Positions 36,178 through 48,788 of a DNA stretch of 64,000 nt are shown here, in pieces. The stretch lies in the NCBI GenBank assembly GCA_029204225.1, contig MU832096.1, positions 1 through 64,000 on the forward strand, given 5' to 3'. A model generated the notes under the pieces. The model was not told where the DNA came from. It searched no databases and saw only the letters and a program-made list of their open reading frames with translations. Every line of letters starts with the position of its first letter. Position 1 is the first letter of the stretch. Position numbers and translations under genes: made by a program. This stretch comes from Diphasiastrum complanatum. Lineage: Eukaryota > Streptophyta > Lycopodiopsida > Lycopodiales > Lycopodiaceae.

Positions 36178-37600
36178 TCAACAAACTTTAAGTACAGAAA
36201 GCTTTGATCTAAACTTATCAAACTTTTCTCCAACAAGTGGCTTAGTGAAAATATCAGCTAGTGGTTCTTCCGTACTACAATGAACAACATGAATTTCACA
36301 ACTCAGCAGTCTCTCACGTATAAAGTGATACTGAATCTCAATGTATTTGGTTCTCGCATGGAACACTGGATTCTTTGCTAGTTGAATGCCACTCTGATTA
36401 TCGTTATGTAATGTCGTTGGATTTTTCTGCTTCATGCCAACCTCTTCCAAGATTTGTCTCAACCATATAGCTTCATGTGCTGCACTACACATTGCCTTAT
36501 AATCTTCTTCTGTGGTGGATAGAGCAATTGTACTTTTCTTCTTACTAGACCAAGAAAGCAACTACCACAAAACTGGAATACATACCCTGTGGTGGATCTA
36601 CGATCATCATAGTCACCTCCCCAATCTGCATAATCATAGCCGCACAACTCAGGTAAACCATCATGCTTCCTATAAATCAAGCCATAATTTGAAGTGCCTT
36701 TCACATAACACAAAATGCGTTTAGCTGTCTTCCAATGCGTTTCCGTGGGTGCTGCCATAAACTGACTTACAATGCCAACAACATAGCATATATTTGGTCT
36801 AGTCGTGGTAAGGTAAATCAAGCTTCCTACTAACTGCCTATACAGTGTAGCATCAAATGACTGTGACTCATCAAGCTTAGAAAGCTTTTTACCTGGTTCA
36901 ATAGGAGTATTCATTGGTTTGCAATCCTGCAACCTAAGCCTGTGCAGCAACTCTTTGACATATTTCACCTGTGTTAAACCCACTTCATGTCCTTTTTGCC
37001 ACACCTCTGCTCCAAGGCAATAATGCATCAGGCTGAGATCTGTCATCTCAAATTGTTCCATGAGGTCTTTCTTGATCATGTCTATCATCTCTTGATTATT
37101 TCCTGTAATAATCAAGTCATCAACATAAAGAGCAATCAAAGCAACCATACCATCAAAGCATAAGACATATATATTTGGATCAGAATGTATTCTCACCATC
37201 CTCTTTGAATGAAAGTAGGCATCAATCCTACTGTACCACGCACGTGGTGCCTATTTAAGACCATAAAGCGCTTTCTTCAAGCGACATACTTTATTTTCCT
37301 GTCCCTTTGCTACAAAGCCTTCAGGTTGATCCATGAACACTTCTTCTTCTAACTCACCATTTAGAAAAGCATATTTCACATCCATCTGATGCAAAGGCCA
37401 ACCAAAATGTGAAGCTAAAGCAACAAGTAGACGTAGAGTATTCCACTTACATACTGGCGCAAAGGTCTCCTCATAGTCAATGCCTTTACTTTGTGCATAC
37501 CCTTTGATCACCAATCTTGCCTTGTGCTTTGCTATACTACCATCTGCATGGTACTTAGTCATGTATACCCATTTGCAACCAATTCTGTTTTGTGATCTGT
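36178..37600 (-). pseudogene. Copia element C reverse transcriptase and RNase H
   Basis: Minus-strand frames: 37562-37251 holds HKARLVIKGYAQSKGIDYEETFAPV and QMDVKYAFLNGELEEEVF; a stop in the WYSRI-like region follows; 37199-36459 holds catalytic YVDDLIITGNN and the connection region; 36561-36178 holds RNase H (ALSTTEEDYKAMCSAAHEAIW, IEIQYHFIRERL, PLADIFTKPL). A frame change joins the last two. Upstream of about 37600 gag, protease and integrase are absent, replaced by unrelated and satellite DNA. Confidence 0.9.
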
Positions 37601-39046
37601 AGTCGTGTGTCTAGGATCCTGCAAGCTTCCGCATTAGAAAATTCAAAAGAAAAAATTTCGTTCGCGATCCAAACCCGTTCACAACAGGTTGGTTCTATTT
37701 TTCTGATCTTAATCTTTGCTCTGCCTTGTTCAGAGATTCAGGGATGATGCAATGGTTGCCATGTTAACACATCTGCATGTTTCATTCATGCAACTCATGA
37801 AACTTTCACATGCCTGAGTAAATTGTTGATTTACTATCAAGCGGATTGTTGATTCACTGTCAAGTGAATTGCTGATTTCTTATTAGATGAAAAACTTGAT
37901 TGCCAATTTGACCTTCTACTGGATTGCTGATTCATTGGCAAATTTTGTAATTTTGGCATTGTAATAATATCAAGAAAAAAAAAATTCAGACAGTATTTTT
38001 GCGTGTGCTTCAGTCGTAGCAGTGCCATGGAGTATGAGTGCATGCAACAAATATACTAAGATAATTGCACAGAGCCATGGAGCAGCTCGCAATAGAGCCA
38101 TGGAGTAGCAGCGACACATTGGATCATTCGAGAGAGTAGCAATTAGCAAAGAGGGCGATAGAGACATGCGGGGAGGAGGGGATTCCGTGTCATGGCCTTT
38201 TCTGATTTAAGGCCTCAGGCCCAAGGCCTTAAATCGGGGAAGGCTTTATGATGGGGGTTGAAGTTTTTTTTTACCTTCTAGAATTATGGAGGATCTACCT
38301 TCTTCTTTTAATATATTTACTTTTCTCTGCATGTTTCTGAGTGCAAGAGTCATGGAACTACACTCGGGAAAAATCTTGCATATCTCTTTACAATCCAGTT
38401 CTTGATGTTCTTGGGATGTCCAAGAATCAAAAGGCTGATTGGTTTCTTGATTCTTGACTTCTAATATGTTGTAGATTAGTTCTTGTTTCTTGGTTTGTCA
38501 TTTATGCAAGTGTAGCTCAGTTTAGTAATACTTAGGATCTGATTCAGTTCATTTTTAAGAGTAGATAGCTATAGAATCTTCTGAATGTTCATATGGGTTG
38601 CACTTTGATCTGTTAATAAGCGTTCTTGGCTTGCATCTCTGTTAGACTGTAAGCGCATTCAAGAGAGTTCGTCCCTGAGTAGTCCTCTGACAGGCATGAC
38701 AAAAGCAATATACTACAATGACAATCTATCCCTTCTGCCTAGTTTGGCATTGTAATATCAAGAGCACACATAACAAATGCCACGAAGCCTAGTAACAGGC
38801 TGAATACCAAGCCATAGAAGCTGTAAGCAAGGATCAAAAGAACCATAGTAAATAGATCCTCTGGATCAGGGGATCTGTAAACATTTGTGTAAACATTAGT
38901 GTCAACATTTGGCACCGTTGCCCATTGAACTCCAACACCTTCTACATCAGAAACCCGCAACCTTGTCCACGCTCTGCCTGTCCCCTCACGATCACATTTC
39001 AACCGGAGCCCCCCCCCCCACCCCCCCCCCCCCCCATGTTGAAATC
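37601..39046. other. Unassigned internal region of element C
   Basis: No supported gene. Short direct repeats of GGATTGCTGATTC/GATTGTTGATTCACTGTCAAG type occur at 37825-37935. An AGGCCTCAGGCCCAAGGCCTT palindromic patch lies near 38209. C-runs at 39008-39034 precede the satellite. Confidence 0.4.
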
Positions 39047-39810
39047 TCAACTGGAGAGCTCGTGTCCAATCTCAACCGACGCCTTTTTCATATCTCAGCC
39101 GATGCTTTCCTTCATATCTCAACCGACGCTTCCCTTCATATCTCAGCCGACGCTTTTTTCATATCTCAACCGACGCTTCCCTTCATATCTCAGCCGATGC
39201 TTTCTTCATATCTCAACCGATGCTTTCTTCATATCTCAACCGACACTTCCCTTCATATCTCAGCCAACGCTTTCTTCATATCTCAAGCGATGATTTCCTT
39301 CATATCTCAGCCAACGCTTTCCTTCATATCTCAACCGACGCTTTCCTTCACATCTCAGCCGATGCTTTTTTCATATCTCAACCGACGCTTCCCTTCATAT
39401 CTCAGCCCACTCTTTCTTCATATCTCAACCGATGCTTTCCTTCATATCTCAACCGACGCTTTTTTTCAAATCTCAACCGATGCTTTTTTTCAAATCTCAA
39501 TCGACATTTTTTTTCAAATCTCAACCAACGGGTTCGTGTCAGATCTCGACCGACAGGTTTTCGATCAAATCTCGACCGACGGGTTCACGTCAGATCTCGA
39601 CCGACGAGTTTTTGATCAGATCTCGACTGACGGGTTCGCGTCAGATCTCGACCGATGGGTTCGCGTCAAATCTCGACCGACGGGTTCGCGTCCGATCTCG
39701 ACCGATGGATTTTTGATCAGATCTCGACCGATGGATTCGCGTCAGATCTCGATTGACGGGTCTGGGTCTAATCTCGACCGACGAGATTCCACACGATCTC
39801 AACCAACCAA
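39047..39810. repeat. ~24-bp satellite-like array grading between two unit types
   Basis: About 31 head-to-tail units of 23-26 bp. The left half follows ATATCTCAACCGACGCTTCCCTTC; the right half follows AGATCTCGACCGACGGGTTCGCGTC, with intermediates near 39460-39540. All share ATCTCRACCGACG. None of the plus frames has a stop for long stretches, giving overlapping open frames (38909-39841 and others) that I regard as by-products. It lies where copia gag should be in element C. Confidence 0.9.
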
Positions 39811-40565
39811 CTCCATGTCAGACCACAAAACTTTCAAATGACACCTCTGATTGGCATTTTGACTGAACCACCAGTTTTTCAAAGTCTTAGAGGTTGGAAA
39901 AAAAAAAAAGACATAAACATCCAAAAATTTTAAAAAAATCAAACTCATACCACTAGAAAGCAATTTTCATACTGAGTCTCCACCTTCACTTCCTTCAAAA
40001 TCCTAAAAAATCCAAAAACACCAAAAACCCTAAAAAATCTAAGGCCTGGAGCAGGGTCGCCCTACTGAATCCATGACTGTAGAGTGTTCAGTCAGAAAAT
40101 TTCGTGGAGAAACGGTGATTTTAGCTCAACTTGACAAAGTGGCTTTTTCACCTTTTTACTGCAAATTTGCTAGGTTAACTGTCTGGAGACAAATCTCTGA
40201 CACAAACCTCAGAATCTCTCAATGACTCATTGACAATGTGATTAGCTTCCTTCCTGTCCTTACGACATCCAAAACGGTGCACAAACAGCGAAGAAATCAC
40301 CAGTTATGTATAAAAATCGTAACCCCAACTCCGGTTTCAATTTTGCTTCGAAATTGTCAAATTTTCACCAAATTTTTCCCTGTCTGATGCTATGCACAGG
40401 CTAATAATCCCTCTGCTGAGCTTAGCAAGCCTCTATAAATTAGAAACCGTGCATCAGTGCTTCTCTTTCTGTCTTCAACCTGCCGTAAAACCCCGAACTC
40501 TCAGAAGACAGTTCTCCCGAAGCTCTCTTCAACGACGACATTGTACTGTGTACACTCCCTGTACG
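39811..40565. other. Leader-like non-coding part of element C
   Basis: No gene. On the minus strand this follows the primer binding site, where a leader and gag are expected, but no gag similarity is visible. Confidence 0.5.
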
Positions 40566-40577
40566 GCTCTGATACCA
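40566..40577 (-). other. Primer binding site of element C
   Basis: The minus strand reads an exact TGGTATCAGAGC two bases after the end of the LTR. Confidence 0.9.
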
Positions 40578-40579
40578 AC

Positions 40580-40847
40580 TTAGAATTTGCTTTGCACAGG
40601 AACACAGATCATGCTACACAGTAACACAGATAGAAAATCACTCTCCTCAGTAAGCATAGCAACTGTATTTCTCAAAATGAAATTACACTGTACATATAGT
40701 TGTTCACTCAGGCAACCCATGCATGACCCAGGTTGTCGTTGGCGGGACACGTGTCTCGTCGACTTGCCTCGTGGCGAGGCCAACTGATCCTTATCCACTG
40801 ATAGGACCCACAGTACAGTAACACAGTGATTCTAACTTTAATTCTAA
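40580..40847 (-). repeat. 5' LTR of copia element C (268 bp)
   Basis: It is bounded by TTAGAATT...AATTCTAA ends as in the 3' copy. With the 3' LTR at 35852-36121 it delimits a 5.0-kb minus-strand element. The flanks (GATTCAC left, CTATA right) do not form a target duplication. Confidence 0.85.
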
Positions 40848-41400
<553 letters not shown>

Positions 41401-41414
41401 TATTTTGATATTCT

Positions 41415-42180
41415 AAGAATATTTGTACCAAGAAGTATTATTTTCTGCAGCAAATTGCAGATAAGTTTGGACTATATTTTAAATTGGATTTCTTTAGCTT
41501 TTGGATTTGATCTCAGAAATAAAGAGTTAATTCACCTAGTGGTTCATGTAATTTGGATTCATGAAGGTGATGACTTTTATTTTGGAGTAGCCTCAACCCA
41601 TTAGGAAGATTTATAGCTTGGTGTATCTTCATCAAACTAAGAATAATGATACATGGGTAAGACTTGAAAGCTTAAGAAATTATTTCATGTTTTCTTTTTC
41701 ATGTTCTGAGGATAGAACTTGTTTAAGTAAAGAAGAATGTTATGGTCAGCTAAGTCCTAATATGGTAGACCGGCCCTCTAGTGTTCGAGATTATTGGTCA
41801 AGCCTAGATTTAATACCACGTCAAGGCCTATTGGTGACTAATGACCTTGAGATGACCCTGACACTCTAATTGAGACATACGGAGTAGGCATGTACGTGTG
41901 GCGGATATAGGTAGGAGGAAACCTATTTATAGTTGACCTACATGGGGATTGCATGGGTTCTTGCATAGGATCCTACTCTCTATATATTGAGGTAGAGATT
42001 GTCCCATCGACGACTTTGGTCTAGGTTACCAGTTGAGCTCTTCTCCACTTGCTATCACATGGCATGGCTTGGGGGCTAGATCCAGGAGGGGTCTAGGTTT
42101 GGTTGGGTGGTTTTGCTCCATAGTCTCTCTTGTTGTGTTTTCCTATCCTCATCTTAGGGGTTTTTCCTAGTGGTCTTTAC
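41415..42180. repeat. Left arm of a large inverted repeat
   Basis: Roughly 770 bp whose reverse complement reappears at 42535-43388. Clear anchors are TTGTACCAAGAA (outer end), CACCTAGTGGTTCATGTAAT, GGCTTGGGGGCTAGATCC and TTTCCTATCCTCATCTTA (inner end). Differences and indels are frequent, so the duplication is old. No gene is recognisable; TATA-like stretches suggest LTR origin. Confidence 0.8.
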
Positions 42181-42534
42181 GCTTGGAGCATTCTCAAAGT
42201 CTATGCTAAAACTAGTTGAAGAGGGAGTGTGAGAAATTGTCAACTAGTTTGATCTTTTGTATTTGGCAATTGATGCCAATTTGCATTTGAGACTTAGAGA
42301 TAGACATTTCAAAGTTATTTTAGTCTACATGTTTTTGAATTATCACTTTTGAGTAGTATCATGGCTTTCAAATAAGCAAGATAATATTTCATTGTCTTCT
42401 ACCAAATCCGAGTATAAGGCCTTGACATCAACATGCAAGGAGCAAGCATATCAAGATTTCTCATCATTTTGTGAGGGAGAAGGTGCAAGCCAAAGAAATC
42501 AAACTCCAACATGTGTCTTCATCAAGTGGCTTAG
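42181..42534 (+). pseudogene. Copia debris between inverted repeat arms: PPT, LTR start, RNase H
   Basis: A purine tract (GAAGAGGGAG) precedes a 5' LTR piece, TGTGAGAAATTGTCAACTAG (42228 to about 42360), similar to element F. It joins RNase H sequence in plus orientation (SWLSNKQDNISLSSTKSEYKALTST, then HARSKHI and VREKVQAKEI), with a deletion between the two RNase H parts. Confidence 0.7.
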
Positions 42535-43388
42535 TATAAAGACCAGTAGGAAAAACCCTTAAGATGAGGATAGGAAAACACAACAGGAGACATATTGGAA
42601 CAAAAGACCCAACCAAACCTATCAATCCTGGATCTAGCCCCCAAGCCATGCCATGTGATAGCAGCAAGAGAAGAGAGCAACTAGTAACCTAAACTAAAGT
42701 TGTCGACGGGAGAATCCCTACCTCATTATATAGAGAGTAGATTCATATGCATGAACCCATGCAATTCCCATCCAAGTCAACTATAAATAGGTCACATCTC
42801 TGCCTACATCTGTCACACGTACATGCACCACTCCATATGTTTCAATTAGATTGTATGGGTCCTCTCAAGGTCATTAGTCACAAATAGGCCTCAACATGGA
42901 GTTAAATCTCGGCGTAACCAATAATCTCAAACACCAAAGGGACGGTCCACCATATTAGGACTATTCCATGTCCTTAATAGAATATGGCCATGACATTCTT
43001 CCTCCCTTAAATAGGTTTTGTCCTCATAACAATAAAGAGAAGACATGAAATTATGTCTTCACTTTCAAGTCTTACACATGAATCATTATTCTTAGTTTGA
43101 TCTTTTCATCTGAATAAGTACTCAAAGATGCAACAATTCTTCAATTGCTTGTCTTTACACAAGAGTAATAACTCAAAATTCAAAGATACACTAAGCTATA
43201 AATCTTCCAAACGAGTTGATCTTCTCCAAATAAAAGTTCATGTAATCCAAATTACATGAACCACTGGGTGAATTAACTCTTTATTTTTGAGACATCAAGT
43301 CCAAAAGCTAAAGAGATATATTTTTTTGATAGTCTAAATCCTATCCACAATTTCTTGTAGATAATAGTGTTTCTTGGTACAACTATTC
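42535..43388. repeat. Right arm of the large inverted repeat
   Basis: Inverted counterpart of 41415-42180. Its outer end coincides with the start of a gypsy-like LTR at 43389, which may have cut it. Confidence 0.8.
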
Positions 43389-44154
43389 TGTTGGAGGGTT
43401 TGCGGATCCCAAGGCAACCCTAACCCTAGTTAATAAGTGAGAGGGATTTGGAACCTTGCGTGCATAAGCAACCCGATGATCACATAGTTATTTGATAATT
43501 AGAAAGTCAATAAAAGGACTTTAGGTCTTTTTGCGGTACTTTTAATGTAGTAGGGCCTAAATGTCAAGTTAGTGAATAAAGTTGGGACTCCCACCAAAAT
43601 TGGTTCAAATTCAAATTCAAATTGGCTCCCTCCAATTTTGAATGAGTTCTCACTCTTTTTTAAGTTTGAAGACTTAGGGAAGTAGAAATGGGCCAATAGG
43701 ATTTTGAGGCCAAGGCCCTCCTCTCCACTATAAATAGGGGCAAACTCGAGTTGCTCCTCATGTTCTCTCTTCATTTCAATATAGGCAAATTGGCTCTCTT
43801 ATGGAATGGATAGGGAATGTCCTTGCTCTTCCACTTTCCTCCTCCATCTCTCATGCTTTCTTTGGATTTATCAATTGTTGGGATTTATTTTTATTTCTTA
43901 TGTTTTTTGTGAGAGAAAGAGAGAGAGAGAGAGCAAGCTATCTTCATTGTGGATCATAGTGTTAATGGTTTAGTGTTAATTCTTAGGGTTAATGGATGTT
44001 AGAATTAGATGTGGATCTTCCATTCATGCTGAAATCTAAGATATGCTATCGTTTCCTTGGAAACGAACCTACGCGTGACAACTAACTTCATCTCCTTGAT
44101 GCTAGATTGCTTGGATCTTGGGTTGAGGATAGGCTAGAAAAGAAACCCACTACA
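43389..44154 (+). repeat. Ty3/gypsy-type LTR (766 bp)
   Basis: Starts TGTTGGAGGGTTTGCGG, ends ACTACA, and is followed four bases later by TGGCACCGTTGTTAGGGA, which resembles the primer site (TGGCGCCGTTGCCGGGGA) of many plant gypsy elements. A TATA-like CTATAAATAG lies near 43730 and a (GA)n run near 43917-43934. Confidence 0.7.
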
Positions 44155-44158
44155 ATTT

Positions 44159-44176
44159 TGGCACCGTTGTTAGGGA
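44159..44176 (+). other. Gypsy-type primer binding site
   Basis: TGGCACCGTTGTTAGGGA, a few substitutions from the canonical plant gypsy site, just after the LTR. Confidence 0.7.
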
Positions 44177-45177
44177 GCCACAACAATTTTTTAGTTTGCA
44201 ACATGTTTGTTGGATGGTTAGCTTGCATTAGAAATCTTGTCATGGCATGAATAGTCTTAAAACTGCATTTAGGATTAGTTTGGAAGTGATTTTGCTTGAT
44301 TTGATTGGATTTTCTTGTTTGAATTCTAATCTGATTATTGAACAAGGGAAGCTACTCATGTCACCATTCTTAAAATCCATTTGGATCTGAGAAAAAACAA
44401 CAAAAATTGGTCAAATATGTCAGATCTTGGTTAAAAAGAGACAAAAATCGTCATCAGAACTGATAACTTTTTATCCTGTTTTAAAATATGTTCACCAAGT
44501 TACAAGCATCTTCAGTTTTGATCACAAAACCTTCAGTTTGAAGGCAAACATTCCTTTTAGTAGATTTTCAAAAATATAAGAAAAACATTCAGAAAACACC
44601 AAAACCCTAAAAAAATTCATAAAAAAAACGTTTACCCAATTCACTGTCCATAGGTTCTGATTCAGATCTATCTACTACCAGGTCGGTGAAGAATAATACC
44701 AAAAATAGAAGGCCAAAGTGACGGTTCATCTAGTTGTTGGTAACCTTTTGTGGAAAATTATACTTTTCTGCAAAAATATCAGTGTCCTGAGAGGAACATT
44801 CGTCTAAAAATTTTGCAGAGTTTGTGTCAGTTCCATTACTATTTTTTGATAATTAGTAAGTTGGGAGAAGGTATCCCAAAAGATCAGTTGTCATATTGTC
44901 ATATTTTTGTTTAAAAAAATATCTTTTTTGCAAAAATACCAGTATTACTCTTGATTCTTCACCAGGTCCTTCACCGAGTTTTCTAAAGATTTTATTTATA
45001 GTAAGTTATTATTTTTGAGTTCGACGAACGTTAAATCTGCCAGGATCACGAAAACCCTCCAACACATTCTTAGATTATCCAAATATTCTAAAATACGACA
45101 ATTCAATCAACTAAAATGTCTAGGAAATCCATCAAGTTTTAGATAAGTATAACTCAATCCAGAGTACAACAGTTACT
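44177..45177 (+). other. Leader region of the plus-strand gypsy fragment
   Basis: No gene. It shares several short themes with 4256-5100 (GCAAAAATACCAGTAT, GGTCGGTGAAG). It ends where an oppositely oriented gag begins, so the plus-strand element is truncated here. Confidence 0.4.
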
Positions 45178-47124
45178 CTAATAAGTTAATAGCCCCAATT
45201 CTAGCATCACATGCAAGAAATCAACAATCCATCTGAATCTCAATAGATTTAACTGTCTCATATAAATCCAGAAATATAGATTGAACTTGTGCACAAACAC
45301 TCTTGCTGTACAATTGGTTGTTTTGGGCTTGGATTCCCTGGATTTGGCCGTCCAAGCAATGTGATGTCCTGATGTAGGTTTGTGGTGGCCAGATGTTGAG
45401 TGGAACATTCCGACTTTGGTTGGATCTTGCTTATGATTGGCGTTGAAATTAGAGGACAATCTCTCACCTTAGTCTTTCCTTTCTCAATGGACTGCTCTCT
45501 TGAAGGTGGTACAGATGGATCGTTGTGTTGACTGGTAGTCAGTTTGCCTTCAAGTTGCTTGGTTGATGTGAGGCCCCTTTGTAATTCATTCACCAAAAGT
45601 TGTGGCAGCATTTGTTTAATGAGGCTTGGTAAAATCTGCTGGACTGTATCTGTTGCCAATTTCTTGACTTCTTTCGCTATCCCTGGTTGGATAGATTTTA
45701 CCTACTCTGTCTTTTGTGGTGTTGGTGATTCACGTGTGGCCGTGTCAACTTGTCTTAGGATCTTTCTCTCATTCCTTCTATCTGCATCTGCTTCGTAACC
45801 AAGTGGCACTAGAATTTTGCGTTTGTAGTGCAGCTTCTCGGTTGGTAGATTTGCATGGTCATATGTAGGTTGCCGATCCAAGCAAGTAGGAGTCATAACA
45901 GTTTTTCTTGGATCTCTTAGTGGACAATCACGACATGGGTGATTGATGTCGCATTGTTCACACCAAGTATAAAAGGAGGACAACTAATTTTGGTGTGGGC
46001 ATTCTGATCTACGATATTTACCTCCACATCCGAAACACCCTACCATGTGTAAGATTTTGTCACCTCTCAATTGATGCGCGCACACCGGTATTAGGTCTCC
46101 TTTGATTCCTTCTACAAAATATAGTGGTGAGCCAATTTGAACTTCCTCTACCTGGGATGATCCGCTCGCTGATATAACCAGTACTTCCACCAAACCTTGC
46201 CTAGCCACTAGAGAAGATTCTGAAAGTCCTGAGACCGATCCATTTTCTTTGGAGGAGCGATCTGATGGCAAGCTAGATGGCATAGATGAGGATTTTGTTG
46301 ATTGATTTCCAATCTCCAGAATTCCCTTATTGGATTGATTTCGTAATCTCGGATTTTGAACTAGACATTGAGGTGTTGGATGTTTTCCAAAACAATAATG
46401 GCACTGGTCCAGTGGTCGGATCTTTTGATTGGCAATTTGTGGTTCTGGGGGTAATCAGATTGACTGCACATCTCATCTGTGTCACTGACAACTTGCATCT
46501 GATCGTCCGTGTTGCTAGTACTTTGGCTAGCGTTGTCTGTGGCATCTTGTGAATTAGATGCTCTATCATCCCTAATTGTTTGAATGTTGGATATGGGCTG
46601 TGATGGTGTGTGCGAGATCTGGGCTTATGCAATAGCGGCTGCCTTACAGAGTTCATTTGGACTGGTATATGATGTAAAAGGTGACATACCAATCTTGATC
46701 TCATGCGATAATCCGACACAGAAAACTGCTGTTTTGTGGTGACTAGGAAGACCGGAATTCCAATCTCTGGCCATTTTGGCAAATTGTGCAGTGTAGCCCT
46801 TGAGAGTTTCTCTGACAAGCATTGAGATTTGGGCAAGTTGCTCATAAATTGTCATGGCCTGCTGTGTGCAAGATGAAGGTGATATGAAGTGGTGTGGTGA
46901 TGTACGAGAGAGAGATTGCGAGATGCAGTTTTTGAAATGTCTATGAGAGAATTGATGATGAGGAGATGGAAGAGAAAAAGAAAAGCAAAAATATTCCTTT
47001 GTCTAGAACATTCACGGTTTGGGCAAGGGTAGATTTTATAAATAAATTCAATTATGCCCTTCCAGCGAAAGTCTTCTGATGAGGGATGACAATTGGAAAA
47101 GTACTTATGTAGGTTTTTCGACAA
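45178..47124 (-). pseudogene. Ty3/gypsy-type gag, frame-broken
   Basis: The piece at 46855-46625 reads as a retrotransposon capsid segment (ISMLVRETLKGYTAQFAKMARDW, then GLSHEI and SPFTSYTSPNEL). Farther along, 46283-45984 has a Cys-rich CFGCGGKYRRSEC and 45983-45702 has WCEQCDINHPCRDCP, two knuckle-like motifs. Frames 45659-45258 form the tail. Frame changes and stops separate the pieces. No protease or pol follows. It is antisense to the LTR at 43389, so it belongs to another insertion. Confidence 0.6.
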
Positions 47125-47829
47125 AGAGTTAGTTTTGCTTCAAAAAATTACTTATTGACACTTCTCCGCAAGTTTATAGAAGGACTTTTCAATACCAACT
47201 ATAACTTGTTTTAGCCTTGGCGATCTTGGGAGGAGTCTATCAAAGACAAAGTCACTCACCAAAGAGGCTTGGGCTAAAATTATTATAATATTTTTTATAG
47301 AAAAGGGCCTTCGACAGTCATGGGAGGAGCTATCAAAGATAGGGTCGCTTCCCAATGAAATGGCCCAATTCATTTTTTTTTAATATTTTATTATTTTATT
47401 TTTTTATAAAAAAATAAACCTTTGCAGATTTCTCTGTGTCTTGGTCTCAACGAGATGGAACTTCAAAGGCTTCTACAAAAGTTTGTTGTTTTTTTTTTTT
47501 TTTGACAACAAACCCTTGCAGATTTCTCTATGTCCTAGTCTTAGTGAGACTAAGATGGAACTTCAGAGGCCTTTACAAAAGTTTGTTGTTTTTTTTAAAA
47601 AAAAAAAGAGACTACAGTTAAAAACAGCGAGGGTAACTAGATCGTCAAAAGTTAAGGTTTAAAAAACATAGCAGATGAAATAAAATGAAAAACACAACTC
47701 CAAAAAAGGCCTCAAAGATAACATAAAAAGAGAAGAAGGAAAATATTAAAATTATAAAAAAATTAAGAGGTGAGAAGAAGAGAAGGAATGCTATATGCAG
47801 GAGTATGGAAAATGCAATAAGGGCGGGAA
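47125..47829. repeat. Leader region of the minus-strand gypsy fragment with short direct duplications
   Basis: Two pairs of direct repeats: TGGGAGGAG(T)CTATCAAAGA at about 47227 and 47321, and a ~95-bp pair at about 47417-47500 and 47510-47595 starting CCTTGCAGATTTCTCT and ending ACAAAAGTTTGTTGTTTTTT. The far end (47640-47829) is A-rich. No gene. Confidence 0.6.
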
Positions 47830-48788
47830 GGGAGCGGATCAGGGTAGGAGAGGGTAGGCGGTGATAGATGAAGGGGGAGCGAGAGATGAAGGGGGAGGCA
47901 GCGAGGAGGAAGGTAGCGAGGAGCAGCAAGCACGAGCAGTGAAGACGAAGGAGCAGCGAACAGAGGGGAAGGGAGAGGGAGCAGAGGAGCAGAAAGGAAA
48001 CAAGTAGGACGAGCAAGGAGGTGAAGGAGGTGGAGTGTAGGGAGGCAGGGAGGTGAAGTGAGGTGGAGAGAGTAGGGAGGGAGCGAAGGAGAGGGGGAAG
48101 GGAGCGGAAGAGGGAGTGAGAGAGAAGGGGGAAGCGAGCAAGGAGAAGCGAGAGAGGTGAAGAGGCGGGTGAGTAGCAGACAACAAGCTGACAGGGAGGG
48201 TGCAAGAAGGGGGAGGGGAGATGGAGCTATGGCAGCGAGCAGTGGGAGGTGAAGGAGGTGGAGCGAGGTGGAGGCAGGGAGGTGAAGCGAGGTGGTGCGA
48301 GCAGGGAGGTGGTGAAGGGAGCGGACAGGGAGGTGCGAATAAGGAGCAGGGGGTGGTGAAGGGAGCGGGCAGGGAGGTGAGCGGGAGCAGCAGAGAGATG
48401 ATCAGTAGGCGAGGTGGTGAAGGGAGCAGGCAGGGAGATGAGCGGGAGCAGCAGGGAGATGAGCAGCAGGTGAGGTGTTGAAGGAGCGGGCAGGGATGTG
48501 CGGAGAAGGAGCAGGGGTGGTGAAGAGAGCGGAGAGGGACGTGAGTAGGAGCAGCAGAGAGATTAGCAGCGAAGGAGGGAGGTGGAACGAGGTGGAGTGC
48601 GGGGAGGCAGGGAGGTGAAGCGAGGTGGAGCGAGAGATGAAGGGGGGAGGGGCAGCGAGGAGAAAGGTAGCGAGGGAGAGGTAGCAAGGAGGAGGTGAAG
48701 GAGCGAGAGATGAAAGGGGGGGCAGCGAGGAGGAGAGGGGGGAGCAGAGAAGAGAGGTGGACATAGCAGGGAGGGAGTGGAGGAGAAG
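47830..48788. repeat. Purine-rich GGGAGGTG-type minisatellite
   Basis: Nearly a kilobase of plus-strand G/A-rich sequence made from variants of GGGAGGTGAAGCGAGGTGGAG and GAGCAGGCAGGGAGATGAGC. On the minus strand it reads as Ser/Leu/Pro-rich peptide in several frames. It interrupts the integrase of copia E2 right after the WSTI codons. Confidence 0.85.

Noticed and set aside
38909-39841. 310-codon open frame across the 24-bp satellite
   Set aside because: Other plus frames are also open there, because the repeat unit contains no stop. The peptide is pure repeat with frame drift, without a domain or gene context.
45178-47124. Caulimovirus-like coat protein remnant instead of gypsy gag
   Set aside because: The capsid segment has the usual gypsy gag pattern, and no movement protein or virus-type reverse transcriptase accompanies it.
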